A model generated the notes under the pieces. That model was given only the letters and a program-made list of their open reading frames with translations, was not told the origin of the DNA and did not search any database. Shown in pieces: positions 1 through 9,800 of a stretch of 64,000 nucleotides of DNA (the stretch's first letter is position 1; every line of letters begins with the position of its first letter). The DNA is from DSUN01 sp035527715 (lineage in GTDB: Bacteria; Planctomycetota; PUPC01; DSUN01). A program made the translations under genes and the position numbers. The stretch lies in contig DATKZY010000118.1 in NCBI GenBank assembly GCA_035527715.1, forward strand, positions 1 to 64,000, read 5' to 3'.

Positions 1-1
1 C

Positions 2-490
2 TTCAAAGAGCGTCAGGCCGCGGGCGACGAAATCTGGTTCTACACCTGCGAGCGCCCGCGCGGCAAGTACATGAACCGCCTGATTGACTACCCGCTCCTC
101 AAGACGCGGCTGCTCCACTGGGCGAACTTCGCCACGGGCACGACCGGCTACCTCCACTGGGGCTTCAACCCGTCGTGGGGCAACCCCTTCCAGAATGCGG
201 GCAACCCGCCGGGCGATGCGCACCTGGTCTACCCCGGCGTGGCGCGGCTCCGCGGCGCGCCGCCCTCCGAGGACAAGCTGCACTCGCTCGACAGCATCCG
301 CTACGAGGCGATGCGCGACGGCATCGAGGACTACGAGTTGCTCCGCCTCCTGGCCGCGAAGAAGCCCGGCGAAGCCGACGCCATCTGCCGCAGCGTCGTC
401 CGCAGCCTCACCAACTACACGCTCGACCCCACGGAGTTCAACCAGGCCCGGCGCAAACTGCTCGAGGCCGCGTCGAGCCTGGAGAAATAG
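2..490 (+). CDS. DUF4091-type secreted hydrolase, C-terminal part (5' end outside window)
   Basis: The reading frame is open from the window edge to a TAG at 488-490, so only the last ~162 residues are visible. The motif WFYTCERPRGKYMNR followed by LLHWANFATGTTGYLHWGF and DSIRYEAMRDGIEDYELL is typical of the DUF4091 C-terminal region in GH123-like proteins common in Planctomycetota and Bacteroidota. These are thought to act on amino-sugar polysaccharides, but the substrate cannot be read here. The catalytic part lies upstream of the window. The next gene starts 2 bp after the stop, so the two may share a transcript. The internal ATG at 71 is not a likely start because the conserved motif begins before it. 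Confidence 0.82.
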   Translation, partial: FKERQAAGDEIWFYTCERPRGKYMNRLIDYPLLKTRLLHWANFATGTTGYLHWGFNPSWGNPFQNAGNPPGDAHLVYPGVARLRGAPPSEDKLHSLDSIRYEAMRDGIEDYELLRLLAAKKPGEADAICRSVVRSLTNYTLDPTEFNQARRKLLEAASSLEK

Positions 491-492
491 CC

Positions 493-2007
493 GTGCGGCG
501 AGTGTGCCAGGCAGCGTCGTTCGCCCTGTTTCTCCTGCTCCTCCTCTACGTGGCGTGGCCCTACGCCGAACGGTTCAGCACGCGGGTGCTGACCGACAAG
601 GAGTGGGTGCCCGCCGAGCTGTTCCTGTGGCTGGACCCGCTGGCCTCGGTGGCCGCGGCGGTGGCGGGGCGATGCGTCGGGCCGTTCCTTCTGGGGACCG
701 CGGCCATCCTCGCGGCGTCGCTCCTCGTGCCGCGCGTGTTCTGCTCCCACGTCTGCCCGCTGGGGGCGACGATTGACGTCCTCGATTGGGTGGCCGGGCG
801 GCGGCTCAAGCGGCTCCACGTTCGACGTCGCGGCGCCTGGATTCACGCAAAGTACTACGTGCTCGCGGCAGTGATGGTCGCGGCGGCGCTCGGCGTGATG
901 CTCGCGGGGCACGTGGCGGCGATTCCCGTGGCGACGCGCGGTTTCGTGTTCCTCCTGGCGCCGGCCCAGCTCGCAGCGATGAAGCACGCGAGCATGGTGC
1001 GGCCCGTCGGCTGGGACTACTGGCTCGCGATCGCCCTGTTCCTGTGCATTCCGGCCCTCGGGGTTCTGGGCCGGCGCTTCTGGTGCCGCGCCCTGTGTCC
1101 CAGCGGCGCGCTCTTCTCGCTCGCCAGCCCGTTGCGGCTGCGGGAGCGGCGGGTGACGGAGGCGTGCGTCCGCTGCGGGAAGTGCGTCGAGGCATGCACG
1201 TTCGACGCCATCCGCCCCGACTTCACGACGCGGCCCGCCGAGTGCGCCTTCTGCCCCGACTGCGCCCACGCTTGCCCGGTGGACGCCATCGAATTCGGCT
1301 GGCGGCGCTCCGGGCAGCGGGAGGTCCCCGAAGGCCCTTGCCTCTCGCGTCGGGCGCTCCTCGGCGCCTCGGCGGCGGGGGCCCTCGCCGCGGCGGGCGT
1401 GCTCGCCGCGCCTCGTCCGCGCCTGCTGAGGCCACCGGGCAGCGTCCGCGAAGACCGGTTCCTCGAGCTATGCGTCCGCTGCGGCCTCTGCCTCAAGGTC
1501 TGCCCCGGCCCCGTCCTCCACCCTGCGGGCATCGAGGCGGGGCTGGACGCGCTCTGGACTCCCGTGGCGGTGCCCTCGTGGGCGGGGTGCCACCAGGACT
1601 GCAATTTCTGCGGCCAGGTGTGCCCCACGGGCGCCGTCCGGGCGCTGCCCATCGAGGCGAAGCGGCGGGTCCACATGGGCCTCGCCGTGGTGAACACGCG
1701 GACGTGTCTCCCCCACGCGGGCAAGCGCGACTGCCAGCTCTGCTACGACGAGTGCCGTGCCGCGGGCTACGACGCCATCGAGATGCGCGCGATCCGCCTC
1801 GACACGGGCGACGTGCCCGAAGGGGTGCTCTCCGCAGCGGAGCTGGAGGAGGCGAGCCGCATCCTCGCCCCCTTCGTGAAGCCCGATGCCTGCGTCGGCT
1901 GTGGCCTGTGCGAGTACCGCTGCGGCACCGCCTGGGCGAAGCAGCAGCGGCTCCTCCACAAGAGCGCCATCGCCGTCGTGCCCGAGAACGAAGACCGGCC
2001 CGCTTGA
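493..2007 (+). CDS. NapH/NapG-like membrane-bound poly-[4Fe-4S] ferredoxin
   Basis: Predicted 504-residue electron-transfer protein. The N-terminal half has several membrane segments and two CxxxCP motifs (FCSHVCPLG, CRALCPSGA) as in NapH/NosR/CcoG-type proteins. Ferredoxin clusters follow (CVRCGKCVEAC, CAFCPDCAHACP). An Arg-Arg plus hydrophobic stretch (RRALLGASAAGALAAAGV) then leads into a NapG-like part with CVRCGLCLKVCPGP, CNFCGQVCPTGA, CQLCYDEC and CVGCGLCEYRC. It reads as NapH fused to NapG, probably passing quinol electrons across the membrane to an unknown acceptor. GTG 493 is chosen because it directly precedes the hydrophobic N-terminus and lies 2 bp after the previous stop; the frame is open further upstream but overlaps the DUF4091 gene. 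No reductase subunit is adjacent, so the partner is unknown. Confidence 0.85.
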   Translation: MRRVCQAASFALFLLLLLYVAWPYAERFSTRVLTDKEWVPAELFLWLDPLASVAAAVAGRCVGPFLLGTAAILAASLLVPRVFCSHVCPLGATIDVLDWVAGRRLKRLHVRRRGAWIHAKYYVLAAVMVAAALGVMLAGHVAAIPVATRGFVFLLAPAQLAAMKHASMVRPVGWDYWLAIALFLCIPALGVLGRRFWCRALCPSGALFSLASPLRLRERRVTEACVRCGKCVEACTFDAIRPDFTTRPAECAFCPDCAHACPVDAIEFGWRRSGQREVPEGPCLSRRALLGASAAGALAAAGVLAAPRPRLLRPPGSVREDRFLELCVRCGLCLKVCPGPVLHPAGIEAGLDALWTPVAVPSWAGCHQDCNFCGQVCPTGAVRALPIEAKRRVHMGLAVVNTRTCLPHAGKRDCQLCYDECRAAGYDAIEMRAIRLDTGDVPEGVLSAAELEEASRILAPFVKPDACVGCGLCEYRCGTAWAKQQRLLHKSAIAVVPENEDRPA

Positions 2008-2031
2008 CTTTTCGCCCCGCGGCACTACAGT
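2004..2031 (+). promoter_or_regulatory. Sigma-70-type promoter (TTGACT-16-TACAGT)
   Basis: TTGACT at 2004-2009 and TACAGT at 2026-2031 are separated by 16 bp, just after the ferredoxin stop codon. Predicted transcription would begin near 2038. That supports the ATG at 2077 (AAGGAGG at 2064-2070) as the start of the next gene over the upstream GTG at 2038. Confidence 0.55.
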
Positions 2032-2076
2032 GGCCTCGTGAGGCACTTGCTCCCAGGTGCCAGAAGGAGGGTTGGC

Positions 2077-5000
2077 ATGGGTCCTTCGCGGCTAATCTGG
2101 CTTCTGATCCCCCTGGCCGCGCTCGGGGCCGAGCCGCCGCAGACCTTCTTCGTCTCGCCCAGCGGCGCCGACGAGAACGCCGGCACTGAGACCAGGCCGT
2201 TCAGGACAATCGAGCGCGCCCGCGATGCCGTCCGCAAGATCAACGCGAAGATGACGGGCGACATCGCGGTCGTCCTCCGCGGCGGCACGTATCCCCTCGC
2301 CCGCACGCTGGCCTTCGGGCCGGAGGATTCGGGGACGAATGGCCACGACATCGTCTACAAGGCGTTTGAGGGCGAGACGCTGATCCTCAGCGGCGGCAAG
2401 CCCGTCACGGGCTGGACCCAGGACGGCGCCCGCTGGAAGGCGAAGACCGACATCCCGAACTTCCGCCAGCTCTACGTCAACGGAGTCCGAGCCACCCGCG
2501 CCAGGGGCAACGCGCCGCCCGGCATCGCCCTCCACGGCAGCGATGGCTACAAGCTGCCAAGGGCGGACCTGGCAGACTGGCGGAACCAGGAGGACATCGA
2601 GTTCTGCTACCTCGTCACCTGGACCCACTCCCGCTGCAAGGTGAAGAGCATTGCGAAGGAGGGCGACGGAGCCATCGTGACGATGCTCCAGCCCCACTTC
2701 ACCATGGCCCGCACGAAAGAGGGGGTGCAGGTGAAGCTCCCCAACACCATCGAGAACGCTTTGGAACTGCTCGACGAGCCGGGCGAGTGGTATCTCGACC
2801 GCAAGGCCCACGTGGTCTACTACATGCCGAGGCCCGGCGAGGATATGGCGAAGGCCGAGGTCGTCGCCCCGGCCATCGAGCGCCTTGTCGAGCTGCGCGG
2901 CACCCTCGACAAACCCGTCCACAACATCCAGTTCGTCGGCCTCACGTTCGCCCACGCCACGTGGCTCCAGCCGAGCGAAATCGGCCATCCTGATGTCCAG
3001 GCCAACTTCCTCAACGACCAGAACAGGCTCCTGAAGCGCAGCGGCACGGTGACGACGGTGCACAACGAGCAGCTCAAGAGCCCCTCGAACGTCGTTTGCC
3101 ACGCGGCGAAGGCCGTCCGCTTCGAGGGGTGCACGTTCACGAAACTCGGCAGCGGGGCACTTGACATCGAGTTCGGCAGCCAGGACAACGCTGTCATCGG
3201 CTGCCACTTCCGCGACATCTCGGGCACCGCCATCCAGATCGGCGACGTGCTGAAGGACGACCACCACCCCGACGACCCGCGGAAGATCGTCAAGGGCAAC
3301 TCCGTGACCAACTGCCTCATCCACGACTGCGGCGTGGAGTTCAAGGGGAGCGTGGGCGTCTTTGTCGGCTATACCGACGGCACAGTGGTCGCCCACAACG
3401 AGATCCGCGACCTGCCCTACACCGGCGTCTCGGTCGGCTGGGGCTGGGGCGAGGAGGACGCCGGCGGCGGGGCCTACGGCCAGAAGCCCTTCTACGACAC
3501 GCCCACCGCCGCGAAGAACAACCGCGTCGAGCTCAACTACATCCACCACGTGATGCGCGAGCTTCACGACGGCGGCGGCATCTACACCCTCTCGATTCAG
3601 CCCGGCACCGTCATCCGCGGCAACCACATCCACGACAACCGCGGCGGCCCAGGCGGCATCTACCTCGACGAGGGGAGCGGCCAGATCGAGGTCACGGGCA
3701 ACTGCGTCTACAACGTGCCCAGGCCGATGAACTACAATAACGCCGCCCAGAACCGCCGCGCCACCTGCAACGAGCACGACAACGTCTTTGGCCTCGCCCC
3801 CGTGCCCGCCTTCCCGAAGGCCGCCGAGGGGGCGGGCATTGAGCCCGCCTGGCGGGAGAAGCTCCTGGGCAAGAACGGCGCGGCAAGACCGCCTGAAGGC
3901 GGGACTACGAACGCGCTGGCTGTGGTCTCGGACTATGATGGTGGCGACTACTTCTGGGTGCGAGACGGCCAGAAGCAGCCAATGCACGGGATCCGCGATG
4001 CCTGGGTCTTCAACCGCGCCATGACCTGGCTCGACGACAAGGACGGCGTCGAGGGCGCCGTCATCTGCTACTCCAACCAGTCGCCGCTGCCCCTCACGGG
4101 CAAGAAGCAGGTCTCCCGCTGGTTCACGAGCAAGGCCAACGAGCTGTCCGACCTGGACGACGAGACGACCCGCTTCGTGAAGCGGGATGCAAAGGCCGAG
4201 TTCGACCACGCCTTGCTCCCGGCCCTTCAGTTCCACATCGAGCAGCACCCCGTCGCCGAGCTTGAGGTCACTGAGGCCACGCACCCGTGGCAGTTCGTCG
4301 TCGCGATCAAGGGCCGCAGCGGCCCGCCCCTCTACGCCAGCCCGTGGCAAGAGAAGCCGGGCAAGCTTACCGTCGAGCTCCTCAAGCTCTATCGCGCCAA
4401 GGGCTACCAGCGCCACTTTGCCCAACTGACGTTCGCTCTCTTTGTCCACACGACGGAGCCGGAGGATGAAGCTCGAATCTCCTTCCGCTTGCGGCTCAAT
4501 GGCCAAGCCGCAATCATCCCTGCCTTGCCCATCATCCGTACGGCGGAGCGGGCGAAGGCCGAAGGCGTGCCCATCTACGCCATCGTCTTGGGCGACAAGG
4601 GCGAACGCCTGGGAAAAGGTTCTGTTGAGGTCTCCACATGGGTTGGCGAGAAGCAGATTCACCTTGCTGACGTAGGAGATGGCATCTGGAAAGCTGTCCT
4701 CCGGGAGCTGCCCGTCGGCGTGAACCGGGTGCAACTCGGTGCTGCCTGGCCTCGAGCAATGCGCGTGCCTCTGACAACCATCCTCGACATCCACATCACC
4801 GACGGGCGGTTCATCGGCTACGACGAGAAGCTGAAGCTGCTGACGGAGGGGGGTAAGCCAGTCGGGCCATTCGCAGGGTCGTATCGCGGGGCGCCGATGT
4901 TCAAGGGGATCGGCACACCGCAGGAATCGCTCGTGCAGGGGCAGGAGCAATGGGCGGCAGTCCAGGGCACCGTCCACGAGGGCCAGCACTTCAACCACGG

Positions 5001-6801
5001 CGGGCCGCTCTACGGATTCAACTGGTGGGAGTCGCTGACCGAGAAGGAGCTTGACAGCGATTACGCCTACCTCGCCCGCTGCGGCTGGTCGGTCGTCCAC
5101 CTGTGCCAGGGCTGGTGGCTGTGGGAACGGCTCGACGCGGGCGGCCGCATCGCCCCGCACGGGGCCGAGCAGCTCGCCGCCGTGACCGCCGCGGCCCGCC
5201 GCAACGGCCTCCACCTGCACCTTGCCCTGAGCCATTACCCGCTCGGCAAGCAGAGCGCGCCCTACGCCCAGTACATCGAAGCGGGCTACCAGCGCGGCGA
5301 CTACGGCAAGCCCGACTCGAAGTTCTACGCGATGTTCAAGGACTACCTCGCCCATTTCACCACCCTCTTCCGCGACGACACGGGCATCAGCGGCTTCACC
5401 GCGGCGGGGGAGGGCGACCCCGATTGCGGCCCGACCTTCGTCAACGCGGTCCGCGACTTCGTCACGAGCCGCGACCCGAACCACCTCTTCCTCTGCGAGC
5501 CGCACCACGGGATGCGCAGCGACCCGAACTCGTATCGCAAGGCGGGCTGGAAGCCGCTGCTCGGCGGCATGCGCACCTATTTCGTTGACCGCCAGCCCAT
5601 CGAGTCCGTCGCCGCCCAGTTCCACCTCGCCGCGCTCGGCCACGTGTTCATGGCCGAGGGAATCTTCTGGGGCTATTCAGGCGGCCCGACCCAGACCGAC
5701 CGCTACCGCGAGCGGGTGAGGGAGACCTTCTACACCGGCCTCGCCCTCCGCAACCTCATCATGATGACGTGGGAGGAGCGGGTGGTCGAGGACGAGCGGC
5801 AGGTGCTCGACCACGTGCGGCGCGCCGTGGACTGGTCGAAGCCCTTCCAGCGCCCGCGCCTGGCCATCCGCGTGGGCAAGGAGTCGCTCGTGGACGCCGG
5901 GGGCAAGGGCCTCCTCCGCTACGAGGTGGCCCTCTCGCGCTTCCCGCTCGACTATGCCTGCTTGTGGGGCGACGAGCCGGCTCCCGACGGCACGCTGTTC
6001 ACGATTGACGCGCGCCAGCCCTTCGACGAGCCGGCCTTTGCATCCGATGGCGGCAAGCTGCCCGACGCGCTGAAGGCCGACATGCCGCTTCGCCTGCCGC
6101 AGGGCTTCGCCGCTACCTATTCGTGGAGTCAGGACCGAACGCAGCTTCTGGCGTTCCTCCGCAGCACCTCGCCCGCCCCGCACCGGGGCGCCGCGGGCAC
6201 CACCGAGGCCGGGCACTTCACCTACGCCGACACCACCCGCATCATCGAGCGCGACGGGCCGCTCGACACCTGGGAAGTCGAGTGCGTGAAGCCCGGCGCC
6301 ATCCAACTGCACGTCTATCGCGTTGAGGGCGAGGAGATGGTCCGCGTCGGCGAGAGCGAGATGGCCGAGATGAAGCAGCCCGGCCCGAATCGCTTCAAGC
6401 TGGGGAAACCCATCGCCGCGAAGAAGGGCGACCTCATCGGCTTCTACATCCGCAGCGAGGACGTGCACGCTGCCGCCGAGCCGGGCGGCCGTATGCTCTT
6501 CATCGAGGGCCGCCTGGCCGACGCCCGCACGCCGCTCAAGAGTTGGCAGTCCGAGCCGAAGACCGCCCGCATCTCGGCGTTCAACGCCGCCGAGGCCGCC
6601 AGACCCAAGCTGCCCATCGCCACCCCCGCGCCGGCGGCCGGCATCGTCCTCCAGAACTTCCCCGAGGCGAAGCTCGCCTATCGCCTCTACGACCTTGCCG
6701 AGAAGAAGCTCGTTGCACAGGGCGACTTCGTGAAGGGCCTCACCCTCGGCGCCCCTGGAGGGGCGCGGCACCTCTTCCTGTTGGTGAAAGACCATGAGTA
6801 G
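2077..6801 (+). CDS. Giant secreted protein: right-handed beta-helix plus glycoside-hydrolase-like barrel
   Basis: About 1574 residues with a signal peptide (MGPSRLIWLLIPLAALGAEP). The N-terminus (FFVSPSGADENAGTETRPF, then RTIERARDAVRK) is the standard opening of secreted right-handed parallel beta-helix proteins. The helix, with repeated NxxxHDNRGG-type turns, fills roughly residues 25-560. After a linker and beta-sandwich-like region, residues ~940-1270 look like a TIM barrel (LYGFNWWESLTEKELDSDY; GISGFTAAGEGDPDCGP). Beta-rich sequence closes the protein. Probable polysaccharide lyase or hydrolase; the substrate is unknown. ATG 2077 has an ideal Shine-Dalgarno and a promoter upstream. It overlaps the next gene by 8 bp. 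A 31-bp genomic repeat is embedded in frame at 3882-3912. Confidence 0.85.
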   Translation: MGPSRLIWLLIPLAALGAEPPQTFFVSPSGADENAGTETRPFRTIERARDAVRKINAKMTGDIAVVLRGGTYPLARTLAFGPEDSGTNGHDIVYKAFEGETLILSGGKPVTGWTQDGARWKAKTDIPNFRQLYVNGVRATRARGNAPPGIALHGSDGYKLPRADLADWRNQEDIEFCYLVTWTHSRCKVKSIAKEGDGAIVTMLQPHFTMARTKEGVQVKLPNTIENALELLDEPGEWYLDRKAHVVYYMPRPGEDMAKAEVVAPAIERLVELRGTLDKPVHNIQFVGLTFAHATWLQPSEIGHPDVQANFLNDQNRLLKRSGTVTTVHNEQLKSPSNVVCHAAKAVRFEGCTFTKLGSGALDIEFGSQDNAVIGCHFRDISGTAIQIGDVLKDDHHPDDPRKIVKGNSVTNCLIHDCGVEFKGSVGVFVGYTDGTVVAHNEIRDLPYTGVSVGWGWGEEDAGGGAYGQKPFYDTPTAAKNNRVELNYIHHVMRELHDGGGIYTLSIQPGTVIRGNHIHDNRGGPGGIYLDEGSGQIEVTGNCVYNVPRPMNYNNAAQNRRATCNEHDNVFGLAPVPAFPKAAEGAGIEPAWREKLLGKNGAARPPEGGTTNALAVVSDYDGGDYFWVRDGQKQPMHGIRDAWVFNRAMTWLDDKDGVEGAVICYSNQSPLPLTGKKQVSRWFTSKANELSDLDDETTRFVKRDAKAEFDHALLPALQFHIEQHPVAELEVTEATHPWQFVVAIKGRSGPPLYASPWQEKPGKLTVELLKLYRAKGYQRHFAQLTFALFVHTTEPEDEARISFRLRLNGQAAIIPALPIIRTAERAKAEGVPIYAIVLGDKGERLGKGSVEVSTWVGEKQIHLADVGDGIWKAVLRELPVGVNRVQLGAAWPRAMRVPLTTILDIHITDGRFIGYDEKLKLLTEGGKPVGPFAGSYRGAPMFKGIGTPQESLVQGQEQWAAVQGTVHEGQHFNHGGPLYGFNWWESLTEKELDSDYAYLARCGWSVVHLCQGWWLWERLDAGGRIAPHGAEQLAAVTAAARRNGLHLHLALSHYPLGKQSAPYAQYIEAGYQRGDYGKPDSKFYAMFKDYLAHFTTLFRDDTGISGFTAAGEGDPDCGPTFVNAVRDFVTSRDPNHLFLCEPHHGMRSDPNSYRKAGWKPLLGGMRTYFVDRQPIESVAAQFHLAALGHVFMAEGIFWGYSGGPTQTDRYRERVRETFYTGLALRNLIMMTWEERVVEDERQVLDHVRRAVDWSKPFQRPRLAIRVGKESLVDAGGKGLLRYEVALSRFPLDYACLWGDEPAPDGTLFTIDARQPFDEPAFASDGGKLPDALKADMPLRLPQGFAATYSWSQDRTQLLAFLRSTSPAPHRGAAGTTEAGHFTYADTTRIIERDGPLDTWEVECVKPGAIQLHVYRVEGEEMVRVGESEMAEMKQPGPNRFKLGKPIAAKKGDLIGFYIRSEDVHAAAEPGGRMLFIEGRLADARTPLKSWQSEPKTARISAFNAAEAARPKLPIATPAPAAGIVLQNFPEAKLAYRLYDLAEKKLVAQGDFVKGLTLGAPGGARHLFLLVKDHE
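3882..3912 (+). repeat. 31-bp palindromic repeat inside a coding gene (copy 1)
   Basis: Identical over 31 bases to the intergenic copy at 17201-17231. The core is a 5-bp stem CCGCC/GGCGG around TGAA. Here it is translated as ARPPEGGTTN in a linker between domains without breaking the frame. Confidence 0.8.
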
Positions 6802-9800
6802 ATCGCTCTGCACAGTCCTATGCGCCATTGCCCTCGCTGGCTCGCTCTCGGGAGCCGGACAGGTCCTGGTGGACGACTTCGAGCGGCCCGGCCTCGCCGA
6901 CGGCCCCGTCGCCTGGGAAGCGAAGGGGACGTGGGAGGTCCAGAACGGCCAACTCGTGAATCGGAGCAAGAACCGCGACAGGTGGCCGAACGAGTCGGTT
7001 CGCTTCCGTGCCCCCAGGGCCATGCCCGCCGGCGGCATCGTCCGCCTGGACGCCTTGCACGACGGGGTCCACCGCACCCCCGGCTACCTGTCCCTCCTTG
7101 CTCGCGACAGCGAGTCGAAGGCATACGTCGAGTGGGTGTCGAGCCGCAACGCCGTGCCCGCGGGCTACCGGACGACTGCGACCGCGCCGGAGATCAAGCC
7201 GCCGGCTGCCCCCTGCCACTGGGTGGGCCGGCAGTTCGCCACCTACGCCATCCGCTGGAAGGGCTACGACGAGAAGACCGGGAAGGGAAGCGTCGAGCTG
7301 CTCTTCGCAGCGAAGGCCGACGCCGAGCTTGCCGCGGCAGTCTCGGTGGAGGTCCCTGCCCTTCAGAAGCTCGACCAGTTCGAGCTCGTGCTCAATTCGG
7401 AGGACCAGGCGGGCGCCGCGCCCACGGTCGCCTTCGACAACTTCCGCCTCGAGCTCTCGGAGGGCCCCGAGCTGCCGGCCGGCTTCTCCGCGCGGGCCGG
7501 CGCCGACTCGCGGCTCCACCTGAGCTGGCAGGACGTGCCCGACGAGGACGGCTACGTCCTCCAGCGCGCGACAGGCCCCGCAGGCGAGTGGCAGGACCTG
7601 CCCCGCCTGCCCGCGAACACCACCGAACACGAGGACCGCGAGGCGCAGCCTTCGGTCCTCTATCGCTACCGGCTGCGCGCCGAGAACAACAAGGGGCAGT
7701 CGAGTTGGACGGCTTCCGTCGAGGCATTCGTCCCCGGCCCCCCGCTTGCGCCCGCGGGCCTGAGAGTCCAGGCATACCCCAGCGGGTTGACCCTCATCGA
7801 GTGGCAGGACAACGCCATCAATGAGGTGCACTTCGTCGTCGAGCGCGAGGCCAGCGCGGGAGCCCCCTGGCAGACGCTGAACACGACGCCCGCCAACCTG
7901 GCCACGGTCGAGGACTGGCTGCCCCCGGGCGCCACGTTCCGCTATCGCGTCCGTGCCGTCAACGAGCTCGGCGTCTCGCCCTGGGCCGGGCCCGCCGAGG
8001 CCCAACGACCCAAGCCGCCGCCCACCATCGTCGCGCCGGCCTCGCGGATCGTCTACAGCCGCCAGGAAGACCTGCCGGTGACCTCCGTCGAGGTCGTCTT
8101 CGACCAGCCGGTCAAGTGCAGCGGCGGCCCGGCCGATTACGCGGTCACAGCGGTCAAACACCCCTGGCATCCCATCGCCTTGCCGGAGCCCGAGATCGCG
8201 TCCGTGACCTACGATCAGCAGCGGCGCAGGGCCCGGCTCGTCTTCACCCCGCCCATCCCCGATCTCGTCGAGTATCGGATCGAGGTGCGGCCGACCGTCA
8301 CCGGGCTGGATGGCGTGCCCGTCGCGGCGGCCCCGGTCCGCGTGGCGGTGCTCGTGGGCGACGACGACCGCGACGGCTTCGTGCCCCCGGCGGCGGGCCA
8401 ACGCCTGGGCAAGCGCCTGGCCATGCCGCCGATGCCCATCGGCATCATGGCCGAGGACATCGAGTGGAACACCGAGAATGGCGCGCACAACGTCGAGTAC
8501 ATCGGGGAGCTGATGGATGCCTACAAGGGGATCGACTCCTTGAGGGTGAATCTCTGGTGGGACGTGCTGGAGCCCGAGCAAGGGAAGTTCGACCCGAAGT
8601 ACGTGGGGTTCCTGCGGCGGGTGCTGGCGGCGGCGGAGCAGCGGCAGTTGCCCCTCGAGATCGGGCTCCGCCAGGTGCGCTGGCCCCTCTGGGTGTGCAA
8701 CCACAAGGGCTTCCACAACGCCCTCTACGACCCGAGGGTGGCCCCGAAGCTCGCCGACACCTGGCAGCGCCTGGCCGCCATCTGCCACGAGTACCCGGTC
8801 GTCTTCGGCTACTGGATCATCTCGGAGGAATACCCCACCGGCGGCGACCTGCGGAACTACCTGAGCTTCGTGGACCTCGTGTCGAAGGCCCTCCGCGTCG
8901 CCCATCCCGGCTGTGTCGTCAAGGTGCGCCCGGCGGCGGCGCCCTTCCAGGGCGGCAACGAGGTCACCCCCACCGTGACGCAGCGCGGCGCCCAGGACCT
9001 CTGCATGGCCGCAGGCATCTACCCGACCGGCTGGCAGTGGGACATCGCGAACCCGGACCCGCTCTCGACGGCAAGCTTCAGCAACATCACGGCGCTCCGC
9101 TACTATGCCTCCGAGGTGCAAGGGGGGCCGAACGGGCTCGGCGAGATCGGGTTCCGCGCGGCGCCCGGCGCGAGCTTCGGCGACCCCGAGCGCCTCGTGG
9201 CCTTCCAGCGCGTCATGGCCCTCGCCTACGACATCGGCCTGCTCGAGTACGTCATCTGGGGCGAGTCGTGGACCTTCTCGGACCCCGCGGCCTTCTTCCC
9301 CAGGCTTGTGGCGTTTCGCGACCTCTTGACCCGCCAGCCGCGCGCCCGAGGCTTCGACCTGTGCCTGGTGAACGACACGAAGGCCGACTTCGCCCACCCG
9401 CCCTACAGGAAGCAGACGGAGCTGGACCTCTCTGGCGTCTTCTGCTGGCTGGAGGAGCGCGGCTATCGGTTCTGCCTCGCGGCGGCCCCTGCGGTGCCGC
9501 TCCTGAAGGGAGAGCCCAAGGCATCCGTGAAGCTCTCGGAGCTCGCCAAGCTCGGGCCGGCGGAGCGCCTCGTCCACCTCCATAGGGCTCTGGCAGGGGT
9601 CGCGCGCACGGGCGTCGTCCTACCCTGGCTCGCGCGCGCGAGCCGCTACCAGAGCCTCACCGGCCTGCCGTGCGACCTCGAGGTTCAGTTCCCCGGCGCG
9701 AGGGGGACCTGCGATGCGCTGAGCCTGTCTCCCACCCGCCTCCAGGTCTACGCCCCGCCGGGGACCCTGGTCCGGTGGCGGAGGCCCGGCGAGGCGGGCG

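Noticed and set aside
2092..5643. A 1183-codon minus-strand open frame opposite the beta-helix gene
   Set aside because: It consists of low-complexity Val/Ala/Glu/Arg sequence typical of the antisense of GC-rich genes. The plus strand has clear motifs, a promoter and a ribosome site.
6818..9583. A 921-codon minus-strand open frame opposite the FN3/GH-like gene
   Set aside because: Same antisense artefact of strong G/C third positions; the plus-strand protein is recognisable throughout.
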